A stretch of 64,000 nt of DNA from JAVBLT01 sp031553315 (GCA_031553315.1 JAVBLT010000002.1:66302-130301); one strand, 5' to 3'; positions 32,111 to 41,282 are shown, counted from the stretch's first letter. Translations and numbers: made by a program. The notes: generated by a model from the sequence alone, not told the origin.

Positions 32111-34576
32111 ATGAACACCCCCTCGCCAGCACGCCCCTACCGTTCGCTCCCGACCTGGGCGCTGGTCACCATGGCCGTGGCTTACCGCGAGGGCGACCGC
32201 CCCAGGCAGGCCCGCCTCGTTCAAAACGAGCTCGACGCCCGCACGCTCGACATGACCCCCGACATCCCCTGGGCCGACCACTTTCCCCTCATGGCCCGCG
32301 CCGAGCGCCGCCCCCTCCCCGACCCCTCCTCCTGGCTCCCGCTCGACGAAGCCGCCGTCTGCGGCATCTTTGCCCCGCAAGGCCCCCTCGCCGCGCTGAT
32401 GCCCGGTTACGAACCCCGCCCCGGCCAGGTCGAAATGGCCGGAGAAATCGCCCGCGCCTTAAACGAACGCCGCCATGTGATGATCGAAGCGGGAACCGGC
32501 GTGGGCAAAAGCCTGGCCTACCTTGTTCCCGCCGCGCTGTGGGCCTATGCCAACGGCGTGCCCGTTGTCGTCAGCACCAACACCCGCAACCTTCAGTCGC
32601 AACTGCTTTCGAAAGACGTCCCTGTGATGAAGGCCGCGCTTGAGCGCATCATCCGCGCCGACCGGCCGCTGCGCACCGCCGTGCTCAAGGGGCGATCCAA
32701 CTACCTCTGCCTGCGCACGCTCGGTTTTTTGATCGAGCACGGCGTGACCCAGCTCGAACGCGAGGAGCTGATCGGGTTTGCCCAGGCGCTCCCGTGGATT
32801 GCCACCACGGTCGACGGCGATCTCGACGATCTCTCCGCCGCGGTCTCCCAGGTTGAAACCAGCGGCATAGGGCGTCAGCTCGGATCCGTCGGCGAAGAAT
32901 GCCTGGGGCGCGGCTGCCGTTTTTTCCGGCGCTGCTTCCTCCAGAAGGCGCGCCAGCGAGCCGCCGAGTCACACGTCGTCATCGCCAACCACGCCCTCGT
33001 CTTCACCGAGATGCGCGTCCCCGGCAGCGCGCTTCCCGCCTATGCCCAGATCGTCTTCGACGAAGCCCACAACCTTGAGGAAGCCGCCACGCGCCACCTC
33101 ACCGTGGAAATCACTCCCTACCGCCTCTTCCAGCTCACGCGCCGCCTCTCCTCCGGCAAGCCCGGCATGAACGACAAAGGGCTGATGCCTTACCTGCGCA
33201 AAACCGTGGTCGACGGCGCCATGCTCGGCAACGAGCCGCTTCGCGTGGCCATGCTCGCGGCCATCGCCGAGCTCCTTGAGCGCCTCCCGGGGTTCGCGAA
33301 GGCAGGCGTGGATCTTTTTTCACTGCTCTACCGCTTTGTGGAGAAAAACAGCGAACCCTGCCGTTACCGCACCGTTGCGCTCAGCGAGCAACCGCCGGTT
33401 TACCGGCGTGAAATCGTCTACTCCCGCAGCTTCGTCGACGCTGAAACCGTGATTCCCGAGGCCGAAATCGTGGAAGCTTCGGCGGCGTTCAGCCATGCTT
33501 CGCGCGCGATCACCGATCTGCTCGGGCGCATGGCCGATATGATTGACCGCCTCACCCCCGAAGGCCAGCTTCCCCTCTGCGCCGACCAGGCGGCCTCCGT
33601 GCTGGGCATGATTGCGCAAATCAAGGAATTCCACGACGAACTCGCCTTTCTTCTCGCCGCCAACGACCCGCACTACGTCTTCTGGATCGAGCGCCGGGGG
33701 AGCAAAGATCACCAGGCCCAGCTTCTTGCCGCGCCGCTTTCCATTGCCAAGCGCCTCGCCGAAGCGCTTTACAAGGAGAAGAGCAGCGTGGTCTTTTGCT
33801 CCGCCACCCTTCGCGTGCGCAACGAATTCAACCACATCGGCAAGCGCCTGGGAACCAGCCTTCTGCCCGAAACCAATATGCCCGGCTACGTGGCGGAAAG
33901 CCCGTTTGATTATCCCGGCCAATGCGCGGTCTGCGTGCCGGAGTTTCTCCCCGAACCCTCCGCCGGCCGCGGCGGCGACGATGCGTATGTGCTGGAGCTT
34001 TCGCGCATGATGTATCGCCTCTTTGTGCAGACAAAGGGGCGTGCGCTCGGTCTTTTCACCAGTTACGAAATGATGACCCGCGCCGCCGCCCTGCTCGAAA
34101 AACCGCTGGCGGAAAAGGGAATCCGCCTGCTGGTGCAATCGTCGGGCGGAAGCCGCGACCGGATCACCCGCCTCTTCCGCGCCAATGAGGAGGCAAGCGT
34201 TCTTTTCGGCACGCACTCCTTTTGGGAAGGCGTCGACGTGGTGGGCGATGCCCTCAGCTGCGTGGTCATGGCCCGCCTCCCGTTCGACGCCGTGAACGAC
34301 CCCCTCCTTGAAGCCCGCTGCGAACAAATCACCCGCGACGGCGGCGCCCCCTTCCGCGAGCTCACGCTTCCTCAGGCGGTCATCCGTTTCCGCCAGGGAT
34401 TCGGCCGGCTGATCCGTTCCAAAAAGGATCGCGGTCTTGTGGTCGTGGCCGATTCGCGCATCACAAAAAAGAATTACGGCTCAAGTTTCTCCCAATCGCT
34501 CCCGGTCGCCCCGCGCCCGGTGAAGACGCTTGAAGAGCTGCTCCGGGTGAGCGCGGCTTATTGCCCTTCGGAATGA
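32111..34576 (+). CDS. dinG: DinG/XPD-type ATP-dependent DNA helicase
   Basis: 821 residues, a superfamily 2 helicase of the XPD/DinG class thought to unwind R-loops and damaged or G-rich DNA 5' to 3'. Walker A is EAGTGVGKSLAYL (about residues 127-139), the DEAH box is VFDEAHNL, and the conserved GTHSFWEGVDVVGD and QGFGRLIRSKKDRG of the second RecA-like domain are present. Between motifs Ia and II, four cysteines (YLCLRT, ECLGRGC, RCFLQKA) fit the [4Fe-4S] cluster of the family. The N-terminal ~100 residues are an extra arginine- and proline-rich part not needed for catalysis. It begins 4 nt after the TolC-like gene and so shares its promoter. Confidence 0.9.
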   Translation: MNTPSPARPYRSLPTWALVTMAVAYREGDRPRQARLVQNELDARTLDMTPDIPWADHFPLMARAERRPLPDPSSWLPLDEAAVCGIFAPQGPLAALMPGYEPRPGQVEMAGEIARALNERRHVMIEAGTGVGKSLAYLVPAALWAYANGVPVVVSTNTRNLQSQLLSKDVPVMKAALERIIRADRPLRTAVLKGRSNYLCLRTLGFLIEHGVTQLEREELIGFAQALPWIATTVDGDLDDLSAAVSQVETSGIGRQLGSVGEECLGRGCRFFRRCFLQKARQRAAESHVVIANHALVFTEMRVPGSALPAYAQIVFDEAHNLEEAATRHLTVEITPYRLFQLTRRLSSGKPGMNDKGLMPYLRKTVVDGAMLGNEPLRVAMLAAIAELLERLPGFAKAGVDLFSLLYRFVEKNSEPCRYRTVALSEQPPVYRREIVYSRSFVDAETVIPEAEIVEASAAFSHASRAITDLLGRMADMIDRLTPEGQLPLCADQAASVLGMIAQIKEFHDELAFLLAANDPHYVFWIERRGSKDHQAQLLAAPLSIAKRLAEALYKEKSSVVFCSATLRVRNEFNHIGKRLGTSLLPETNMPGYVAESPFDYPGQCAVCVPEFLPEPSAGRGGDDAYVLELSRMMYRLFVQTKGRALGLFTSYEMMTRAAALLEKPLAEKGIRLLVQSSGGSRDRITRLFRANEEASVLFGTHSFWEGVDVVGDALSCVVMARLPFDAVNDPLLEARCEQITRDGGAPFRELTLPQAVIRFRQGFGRLIRSKKDRGLVVVADSRITKKNYGSSFSQSLPVAPRPVKTLEELLRVSAAYCPSE

Positions 34577-34593
34577 AAAAGGGGAAACGGCTT

Positions 34594-35184
34594 TCACCGC
34601 CTCCCAAACACCCGATCCGTAAGCGGATCCGCACGTGAGGTTTCACCGGGATTGAGAATGAAAAGATCGGGATGCGGCCGGGCGCGGAGAAGCGCCTCGA
34701 TGAGGGCGGTGGTGCCTTGCACGTCTTCGGGGCCATCGTGAGCGCATGGCGCCGTTCGGATGAAAAGCGGCGTTTCGAGATGCAATTCGTGCCGGAGGCG
34801 CCGGGCTTCTTCCTCGCCGTAGAGCGCGGTGAGGTTTTCCAGTGAGAGCGGATCGGTCAGATTTCCAGCGCAACGGTACGGGCGCGAAGGGTTTTCGCCA
34901 AAGACCCCGCGCCAGCCCTTCATGCCGCCGAGAAGGATTCCGGCGCAATCGTGCGCGCGGGGGATGATGACCGGAATGTCGCGTGCGGTCAGCCCGGCGG
35001 TGGCGTTGCCGCAAAGGCCGAAAAGAAGCAGAACGGCACCGACACCTTCGGCGGAGTCGATTTCGGCTTGAAGGCGGGCACGGAGGCGGTCGGGCGCGAT
35101 ATGCGCGCCAATCGGCACGAAAACCGCATCCGCATTCCCGAGCTCGGGCTTAAAGACCGCGCAGCTGATCAGCTTGAATTTCAC
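34594..35184 (-). CDS. DUF1638 protein
   Basis: 196 residues from a GTG at 35184. The N-terminus KLISCAVFKPEL matches the family start (a C near residue 8 and a following E), and LLLFGLCGNATAGL plus IPRAHDCAGILLGG are the DUF1638 hallmarks, with the conserved cysteines and histidine expected to bind a metal or cofactor. The function of the family is unknown; some members occur near corrinoid or methyltransferase genes, which would suit its position here. The reading frame overlaps the end of the hemC-cobA-hemD fusion by 35 nt, which implies translational coupling. It is the last gene of the clpC-tetrapyrrole operon and converges on dinG. Confidence 0.8.
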   Translation of the reverse strand: MKFKLISCAVFKPELGNADAVFVPIGAHIAPDRLRARLQAEIDSAEGVGAVLLLFGLCGNATAGLTARDIPVIIPRAHDCAGILLGGMKGWRGVFGENPSRPYRCAGNLTDPLSLENLTALYGEEEARRLRHELHLETPLFIRTAPCAHDGPEDVQGTTALIEALLRARPHPDLFILNPGETSRADPLTDRVFGRR

Positions 35185-37225
35185 GAATCACCTCATGGCG
35201 CGCCAAGGCGGCGACGGCATCGCGAACCGTTGAGACAGCGGCGGCGACGGTCGGGGCAATGCCGGCCCGGGCGGTGGGGCCGCCCATCGCGAGCACGTCT
35301 TTCCCCTCCAGCGCGGCGGCGCCGAAGCGACCAAGAAAGACCTCCACGGCGGAGGCGCTGGCGAAGAAGACGGCGTCAAAAGGCGGGAGCGCATCGCATG
35401 GCGCGGGTTCGTTGCGATACAGCACCGCGTCATCCACCTCCGCGCCGCGCGCGCGAAGGGTATCGGCCACGGCGCTTCCGGCTTTTTCGGAACGCACGCG
35501 CAAGATGCGGCGACCTTCGAGGTTTTGAAGTTCGGGAAGAGCTAAAAGACCTTGAGTGGAAAAATCGCTTTCGGGCATAAGGTCGGCGCATAGACCGAAA
35601 GCCGCAAAGGCTCGGGCGGTTCCGGGGCCGCAAACGATGATTCGAGGCACGGTGCGCAAATCAAAACGGAAGCTCATGAGGCACCGCACCGCGGCGGGCG
35701 AGGTCACGATGAGATCGGTGCAGCCGCTCAGGCGCGCGGTTGGATCCGTTTTCGGAACGAGGCGGATGAGGGGCCGGCAGACGGGTTCATAACCGAAATC
35801 GATCGCGGCGGCGCGGGCTTTCTCGATGATGTCTTCACTACAGGTCAGAAGCAGGCGACGTTTTTCGGGAAAACCGAAGCGGGCGTTTTCGCCGAGAATG
35901 AGCAAACCGGGAGCATCGCTTTCAATGGCGTGAAGCGAATCGAGCGTGGCGCGGATGATGCGCTGATCGTCGGCGCCGGCGTTGAGGACCACGGCGGCGG
36001 GCGTATCGCCCGGCCAGCCGTCTTCTTCCATCAGCGTGCGGGCGACTTCCCCTGCGCGGCTCAATCCCATGAAGCACGCCACGGGCAAAGCGGCACGAAA
36101 AGCGGCGTTGACGTTTTCCTCGCCTTGGTCGCCTTTGTTGCGGGGCGTGAGGGCGCAAAAACCTTTGGAGACGCCGCGCACGGTGAGCAGAATCCCGGTG
36201 GCGGTCGTGGCGGCGGTGAGCGCGCTCACGCCCGGCCAGACACGAAACGGCAAACCGTAATTCTCAAGGTGTTCAGTCTCTTCCATGAGGCGGCCGAAAA
36301 GACCGGGGTCGCCCCCCTTGAGGCGCACCACGCGTTTGCCCCGGCGGGCGCGGTCAAGAATGAGCGCGGTGATGGCGCGCTGATCCAGCGAGTGCGCCCC
36401 CGCGCGCTTGCCCACGAAGATTGTTTCGCAGCCTGCCGGAAGCAATTTGAGGAGCGCGGCATCCATGAGCACATCGTAAAGGCAGCATTCGGCGTTGGCA
36501 AGCTCGCGGGCGCCGGCAAGGGTGCAGAGCTCGGCGGAGCCGACGCCCGCCCCGATGAAGCGCACGGCTTTGGTGTAGAGTTTGCGCAAACGGGTGAAAA
36601 AGGGGTCGCGGTTGCGAAAGGTCACGGCGAGGTAACCTTGACCCTCGGGCGGAGGGAGGTCTTCTTCGGAAATCCATTCGGCGACGCGATCGGCAAGGCC
36701 GAGGCGGTTGAGCGCGGCGCCGGCCATGAGGAGCGCATCGTAATCGCCGCGGTCGAGTTGCTCAAGGCGGGAATCAATGGCGCCGCGAACGGAAAGGAGC
36801 CGGGCGCCGGGGAGGCGTTTGAGGCAATAGGCTTCGCGGCGGGCGCTGCTCACGCCGACGCGCGGATTTCCAGGAAGGTCGGCGAAGGTCTTGCCGGGTG
36901 CAAGCACCCAGGCGTCGCGGGGGTCTTCGCGCCAAGGGAGCCAGAACCAGTCGATATCGCCGCCGTCAAGCGGATACTCGGGAAGGTCTTTGGCGCTGTG
37001 GATGGCGCAATCGACGACACCTTCGCGGAGCGCGTCATCGAGGTCGCGGGTGAAGAAATCGGCCGGGGTATGGCGCAAATCGGTGGAAAGGTCGCGGTCG
37101 CCGGGGTTTTGAATCACGGCAAGCTCAAAGGTAAACGGCAGATCCTGAGCGAGGCGTTGAAGCGCGGCGCGGGTTTGCCGCACGGCGAGCTGTGAACCGC
37201 GCGTGCCGACGATGAGATGTTTCAC
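35150..37225 (-). CDS. hemC-cobA-hemD: HemC-CobA-HemD fusion: hydroxymethylbilane synthase (domain III missing), uroporphyrinogen-III methyltransferase and synthase
   Basis: 691 residues, cytoplasmic. Residues 1-219 are HemC: GTRGSQLAVRQT (7-18), HSAKDLP with catalytic-type D80, VGVSSARR (123-130) and GQGYLAV (196-201). Residues 221-460 are an SAM uroporphyrinogen-III C-methyltransferase: VRFIGAGVGSAEL, VGKRAGAHSLDQ, VRLKGGDPGLFGR. Residues about 461-691 are a uroporphyrinogen-III synthase (LIVTSPAAVRCLM, CGPGTARAF, VFFASASAV). HemC stops where domain III of normal enzymes begins, so the cysteine that binds the dipyrromethane cofactor (C242 in E. coli) is lacking; no leftover sequence encodes it. 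The enzyme would turn porphobilinogen into precorrin-2. The GTG start overlaps the sirC-hemA stop (GTGA), and the 3' end overlaps DUF1638. Confidence 0.9.
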   Translation of the reverse strand: MKHLIVGTRGSQLAVRQTRAALQRLAQDLPFTFELAVIQNPGDRDLSTDLRHTPADFFTRDLDDALREGVVDCAIHSAKDLPEYPLDGGDIDWFWLPWREDPRDAWVLAPGKTFADLPGNPRVGVSSARREAYCLKRLPGARLLSVRGAIDSRLEQLDRGDYDALLMAGAALNRLGLADRVAEWISEEDLPPPEGQGYLAVTFRNRDPFFTRLRKLYTKAVRFIGAGVGSAELCTLAGARELANAECCLYDVLMDAALLKLLPAGCETIFVGKRAGAHSLDQRAITALILDRARRGKRVVRLKGGDPGLFGRLMEETEHLENYGLPFRVWPGVSALTAATTATGILLTVRGVSKGFCALTPRNKGDQGEENVNAAFRAALPVACFMGLSRAGEVARTLMEEDGWPGDTPAAVVLNAGADDQRIIRATLDSLHAIESDAPGLLILGENARFGFPEKRRLLLTCSEDIIEKARAAAIDFGYEPVCRPLIRLVPKTDPTARLSGCTDLIVTSPAAVRCLMSFRFDLRTVPRIIVCGPGTARAFAAFGLCADLMPESDFSTQGLLALPELQNLEGRRILRVRSEKAGSAVADTLRARGAEVDDAVLYRNEPAPCDALPPFDAVFFASASAVEVFLGRFGAAALEGKDVLAMGGPTARAGIAPTVAAAVSTVRDAVAALARHEVIREIQADQLRGL

Positions 37226-38703
37226 GATTCAGTCCTTTCATCGCGCAGGGTTCCGGCGATGGCCTCGTACTCGGGTCGGTGGTTCTCAAGAAGGGCGGCG
37301 GCACAGGCGGCGGCGCGGTCAAACATGCCGTTGAGGCGGCGGTGGCGGTTCTTGAGGGTATCGAGGTCGGCGACGGTGTAATTGGGCTGGTCGTCGAAAG
37401 CGGGGTCGATGTTGCGGGGCGCGCCGAGATCGACGAGGCGGCAAGGCGTTTCGCGGGTCATCCGCTGCGACCAGGTGAAAAACGGTTGAGCCACGTCGAT
37501 CGCGGAGATCACGGTATCGGCTTGGGCAAAGACCTCTTCCCACTGCGCAAGCGGAACAAAGGTGATTTGGGCGATCTCTTTTTCGGAGAGCTTCGGCATA
37601 CGCGTGCGGTAGAGGCTCAGGCAGCGGATGCCGCGCCTGAGGAGCCCGCGCAGAACGGCGGCGCCGAGGATGCCCGTGCCCGCCACGGCGACGGTGGAAC
37701 CGGGTTCGGCCCAGCGCTCCGCTTCGAGCCAGTCGAAACACACATGTTCAATCTCTTTGACCGCCACGAGCGGTTCGAGCGCGGGGCGGAGTTCGCGGGC
37801 GGTTTTGAGCGCGGCGTCGCACCAGGCGGAAAGCGCGCCGCGCATCCAGCCGGCCGTGAGCGCTTCGTCTTGCGCGAGGCGCATTTGCCCCACGATGTGC
37901 GCCTCGCCCGGCACCTGTGATTTCATTCCGGCCAACACCAGCGCAAGGTGCGAAAACGCATCGAAACCGCTCTTTTGATACCAGCCTCCGGCCGGCAGGC
38001 GGTCAAGCCCCATCAATCGCGGCACCACGCCGCTGGCGCGCGCCTCTTTTGAAACGACCGCAACGGTCTCAATCCGGTTGCAGGTGTTGAGGATCAGAAA
38101 CTCATGCACGCCCCACACTTCGGCCAGCATCAAGCCCAGCGCCCGGCGGTCTTCTTCCAGGCAATGCAAAGCGCTGCGTTCGCGCAAGGCGAGCTCCTCA
38201 TGGCTGGTGCCGGCCACGAACAAATCGCCGCTGCTGATGGCGGAGAGGTGCTTGGCCAGGCTTTCCTTCACGAGTTTGGCCTGACGGCAGGAACGGCCGT
38301 TGGTCGAAATGGCGATGACCAGATCGCTGGAACGGATCACGGCGGGAGTGGTGAAATCGCCGGCGGCCCAATGACCGTCGGCGCAGCAACACAACACGCC
38401 GGCTGCGCGGGAGGCTTCGAGAATGGCTCGGTTGACGTGTTTATCGTCGGTGCACGCAAAAACCACAGCCGCGCCGACCGGGTCGGTTGTTTCAAAGCGG
38501 CGCTGCGCCCATTCGATGCGCCCCTCGGCGGCGAGCGCTTCGAGCTCAGGCACGCAATCGGGGCAAATGAGCCGCACCGCCGCGCCCGCATCAAGCAACT
38601 GGCCCACTTTGCGCAACCCCACGCGACCGCCTCCGATCACTGCGGCAGGGCAACCTTCAATGAGCAGATTTACAGGCAGCGTGTTTTTTACCGGCCGCAT
38701 CAT
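37222..38703 (-). CDS. sirC-hemA: SirC-HemA fusion: precorrin-2 dehydrogenase and glutamyl-tRNA reductase
   Basis: 493 residues, cytoplasmic. Residues 1-150 are a Met8/CysG-N type precorrin-2 dehydrogenase with NAD-binding AVIGGGRVGLRKV (21-33) and the FACTDDKHVN segment. Residues about 163-493 are glutamyl-tRNA reductase: AGTSHEELALRER (164-176), the catalytic thiol in LNTCNRIE (C208), PGEAHIVGQ (265-273) and an NADP-binding VAGTGILGAAV (340-350). The C-terminal dimerisation part is shorter than usual. The fusion joins the first committed step (glutamyl-tRNA to glutamate semialdehyde) with the last oxidation before sirohydrochlorin, so the operon seems aimed at siroheme or a related tetrapyrrole. 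Similar HemA/SirC fusions are known in clostridia. It starts within the clpC stop (ATGA) and ends within the hemC start (GTGA). Confidence 0.92.
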   Translation of the reverse strand: MMRPVKNTLPVNLLIEGCPAAVIGGGRVGLRKVGQLLDAGAAVRLICPDCVPELEALAAEGRIEWAQRRFETTDPVGAAVVFACTDDKHVNRAILEASRAAGVLCCCADGHWAAGDFTTPAVIRSSDLVIAISTNGRSCRQAKLVKESLAKHLSAISSGDLFVAGTSHEELALRERSALHCLEEDRRALGLMLAEVWGVHEFLILNTCNRIETVAVVSKEARASGVVPRLMGLDRLPAGGWYQKSGFDAFSHLALVLAGMKSQVPGEAHIVGQMRLAQDEALTAGWMRGALSAWCDAALKTARELRPALEPLVAVKEIEHVCFDWLEAERWAEPGSTVAVAGTGILGAAVLRGLLRRGIRCLSLYRTRMPKLSEKEIAQITFVPLAQWEEVFAQADTVISAIDVAQPFFTWSQRMTRETPCRLVDLGAPRNIDPAFDDQPNYTVADLDTLKNRHRRLNGMFDRAAACAAALLENHRPEYEAIAGTLRDERTES

Positions 38704-41255
38704 TTTGCCTTGGGTTTTGCCGCTTTGCGCGTTTTTTTCGCCTCGGGCGTGAAGGTGGCTTCAAGGCGGCTCTTGTCGGGAGAGGGCGCCATGCGGATGG
38801 TGCCGCGTGTGTGCGATTCGCTCAAAATCAGCTCCGAGACCGGGTCTTCCACAAACTGTTCGACCGCGCGGCGCAGCGGGCGCGCGCCCAAATCGGGCTG
38901 CATGCCTTTTTCGGCGAGAAACGCGAGCGCTTCGGGGCTGAGCGTCAACGCAAGACCGCGTTCCTTGAGGCGGCTTTCCACGGCGGCGACTTCATTGACC
39001 AGAATCTTTTCGATTTCAGGGCGGCCCAGCGCGCGGAAAACGATGAGGTCGTCGAACCGGTTCAGGAATTCAGGTTTGAAGGTCTTTTTCGCTTCTTCGA
39101 GGATTTTGGCTTTGAGCGCGTCGTAAGGCAGCGAGGCGCCCAGGCGGGGATCGGAGAGGAAGCCGAGGCTGGGTGTGGCGTCGGCAAAGCTGAACCCGAG
39201 GTTGGAGGTCAGAATCACGATGGTGTTTTTGAAATCAATGCTTCGCCCGAGGCTGTCGGTCAGGCGGCCTTCTTCGAGGATCTGGAGCAGCATGTGGGTG
39301 ACGTCGGGGTGGGCTTTCTCGATTTCATCGAACAGCACCACGCTGTAAGGGCGCCGCCGCACGGCTTCGGTCAGCTGGCCGCCCTCTTCGTGCCCCACAT
39401 AACCGGGAGGAGAGCCGATGAGGCGGGAGGTGGCGAATTTTTCCATATACTCCGACATGTCCAGCTGAATGAGCGCCTTTTCGTCGTCAAACATCTTGGC
39501 GGCCAAGGCTTTGGCGAGCAGGGTTTTGCCCACGCCCGTCGGCCCCAGGAAAAGAAACGAGCCGATGGGGCGGCGCGGGTCTTTGAGGCTTGCCCGCGCC
39601 CGGCGGAGCGCGCGCGCAATCACGCCGACGGCGTCATCCTGCCCGATCACGGTTTCCTTGAGCGCCGCTTCCATGTTGAGCAGGCGGTGGCGCTCGCCCT
39701 GGCTCATCTGGCGGATGGGCACGCCGGTGATGCTCGCCACGGTCTCGGCGATTTCGCTCTCCGAAACCGTCAGAAGCGTTTCCTCCGAAGCGGCTTTCCA
39801 CTCCTGAATGTTTTTTTCGAGCAGCTCCTTCAGCTCAACCTCGCGATCCCGGAAGCGCGCGGCGTTGGCAAAATCCTCGAAGGCCACGGCGGCCTCCTTC
39901 TTTTCGATCACTTCGCGCAGCTCTTCCTCTTCCTTGCGGATTTCGGGCGGGCGCACCGCGGCCATCATGCGCATACGCGCCGCGCTTTCGTCGATCGCGT
40001 CAATGGCCTTGTCGGGAAGCTGGCGCCCCGGCTGATAACGGGCGGTGAGGCGGGCGGCGGCTTCGAGCGCCCCGGCGGTATAGCGCACATGGTGGTGCTC
40101 TTCGTAGCGCGGGGCAATCCCTTTGAGAATCTGCACGGTTTCGCCGACGGAGGGTTCGTTGACGATGACCGTTTGAAAGCGGCGCTCCAGGGCGGCGTCT
40201 TTTTCAATGCCCTTGCGATATTCGTTGAGCGTGGTCGCGCCGATGCATTGGAGCTCGCCGCGCGCGAGGGCGGGCTTGATGATGTTGGCGGCGTCCATCG
40301 CGCCTTCCGCGCCGCCCGCGCCGACAATGGTGTGGAGCTCATCGAGAAACAAAATCACATTGCCTTCCCGACCGACCTCCTCGATGACGGTTTTGATGCG
40401 CTCTTCAAATTGGCCGCGGTATTTGGTTCCCGCGACCATGAGCGCCATATCGAGCGCGATGACGCGTTTATCGCGCATACGCTCGGGCACGTCGCCATCG
40501 GTTATCGCGTGGGCGAGGCCTTCCACAACGGCGGTCTTGCCCACGCCCGCCTCGCCGATGAGCACGGCGTTGTTTTTCGAGCGGCGGCTGAGAATCTGAA
40601 TCACCCGCTGCAGCTCTTCTTTGCGCCCGACCACGGGATCGAGTTCGCCCAAAGCGGCGAGCGACGTGAGGTCGCGGCCAAACATATCGAGCGCCGGCGT
40701 GCGACCCTTTTCACCCTGCCCTTGGAAAGCTTTGTTGACGTCTTCCTCCTCGGCTTCAAAATCATCGTCGCCCTCGTGGGGCGGCATTTCGCCGCGCGGC
40801 GGATGCGCGGGCGCCTGCCCTCGATCGGCGAGGATGCGGCTCGCGCGGTCATAGGTCACACGAAAATGAGCAAGCACCGCCGCGCCGACGCCGTCGCCAT
40901 CCTGAAGAATCGCCAGCAGCAGATGCTCGGAATCCACTTCCGAGCGATTGCGGATATTGGCCTCGGCCACGGCAAGCTCGCAGACCTTGCGCAGACGCGC
41001 CGTCGGCGGCAGCGTCATCGGCAGGTTTTCGACAACACCCCCTCCGCCAATGGCCTCGACCACGCGGCGGCGAACGTCGTCCACCGAAAAATTGAATTGC
41101 GAGAGCACTTCAACGGCCTCGCCCTCCCTGAAAGCAGTCAGCGCAATCACCACATGCTCGGTGCCCACATGGTCATGCATCAGGCGGCGCGCCTCGGCTT
41201 CGGCGCGGTCAAGAACGGCTTTTGCCCGGGGTGAATAATGTTCAAACGGATTCAT
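38700..41255 (-). CDS. clpC: ClpC-type AAA+ protease ATPase subunit
   Basis: 851 residues, cytoplasmic. It unfolds and threads proteins into ClpP. The start ATG at 41255 has AGGGAGGTG upstream; a 76-codon longer frame runs through the promoter and is rejected. Order: Clp N-domain (MNPFEHYSPRAKAVL, then the repeated HVGTEHVVIAL and EVDSEHLLLAI), AAA1 (Walker A GEAGVGKTA, arginine-finger region ALERRFQ), a middle part with a UVR-like FANAARFRDREVELKELL that marks ClpC rather than ClpA or ClpB, AAA2 (GPTGVGKTLLAKALA, LFDEIEKAHPDV) and a C-terminal D2 domain ending in a lysine-rich tail. No clpP is in the window. It is the first gene of the operon with the two tetrapyrrole fusions and overlaps sirC-hemA by 4 nt. 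Confidence 0.93.
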   Translation of the reverse strand: MNPFEHYSPRAKAVLDRAEAEARRLMHDHVGTEHVVIALTAFREGEAVEVLSQFNFSVDDVRRRVVEAIGGGGVVENLPMTLPPTARLRKVCELAVAEANIRNRSEVDSEHLLLAILQDGDGVGAAVLAHFRVTYDRASRILADRGQAPAHPPRGEMPPHEGDDDFEAEEEDVNKAFQGQGEKGRTPALDMFGRDLTSLAALGELDPVVGRKEELQRVIQILSRRSKNNAVLIGEAGVGKTAVVEGLAHAITDGDVPERMRDKRVIALDMALMVAGTKYRGQFEERIKTVIEEVGREGNVILFLDELHTIVGAGGAEGAMDAANIIKPALARGELQCIGATTLNEYRKGIEKDAALERRFQTVIVNEPSVGETVQILKGIAPRYEEHHHVRYTAGALEAAARLTARYQPGRQLPDKAIDAIDESAARMRMMAAVRPPEIRKEEEELREVIEKKEAAVAFEDFANAARFRDREVELKELLEKNIQEWKAASEETLLTVSESEIAETVASITGVPIRQMSQGERHRLLNMEAALKETVIGQDDAVGVIARALRRARASLKDPRRPIGSFLFLGPTGVGKTLLAKALAAKMFDDEKALIQLDMSEYMEKFATSRLIGSPPGYVGHEEGGQLTEAVRRRPYSVVLFDEIEKAHPDVTHMLLQILEEGRLTDSLGRSIDFKNTIVILTSNLGFSFADATPSLGFLSDPRLGASLPYDALKAKILEEAKKTFKPEFLNRFDDLIVFRALGRPEIEKILVNEVAAVESRLKERGLALTLSPEALAFLAEKGMQPDLGARPLRRAVEQFVEDPVSELILSESHTRGTIRMAPSPDKSRLEATFTPEAKKTRKAAKPKAK

Positions 41256-41282
41256 GGTGCACCTCCCTTTTATTTCCCGCAC

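Noticed and set aside
35150..37225. Frameshift or sequencing error as the cause of the missing HemC domain III
   Set aside because: HemC runs in frame straight into the methyltransferase, and no sequence in other frames at the joint encodes a domain III-like segment. The gene count and overlaps are normal.
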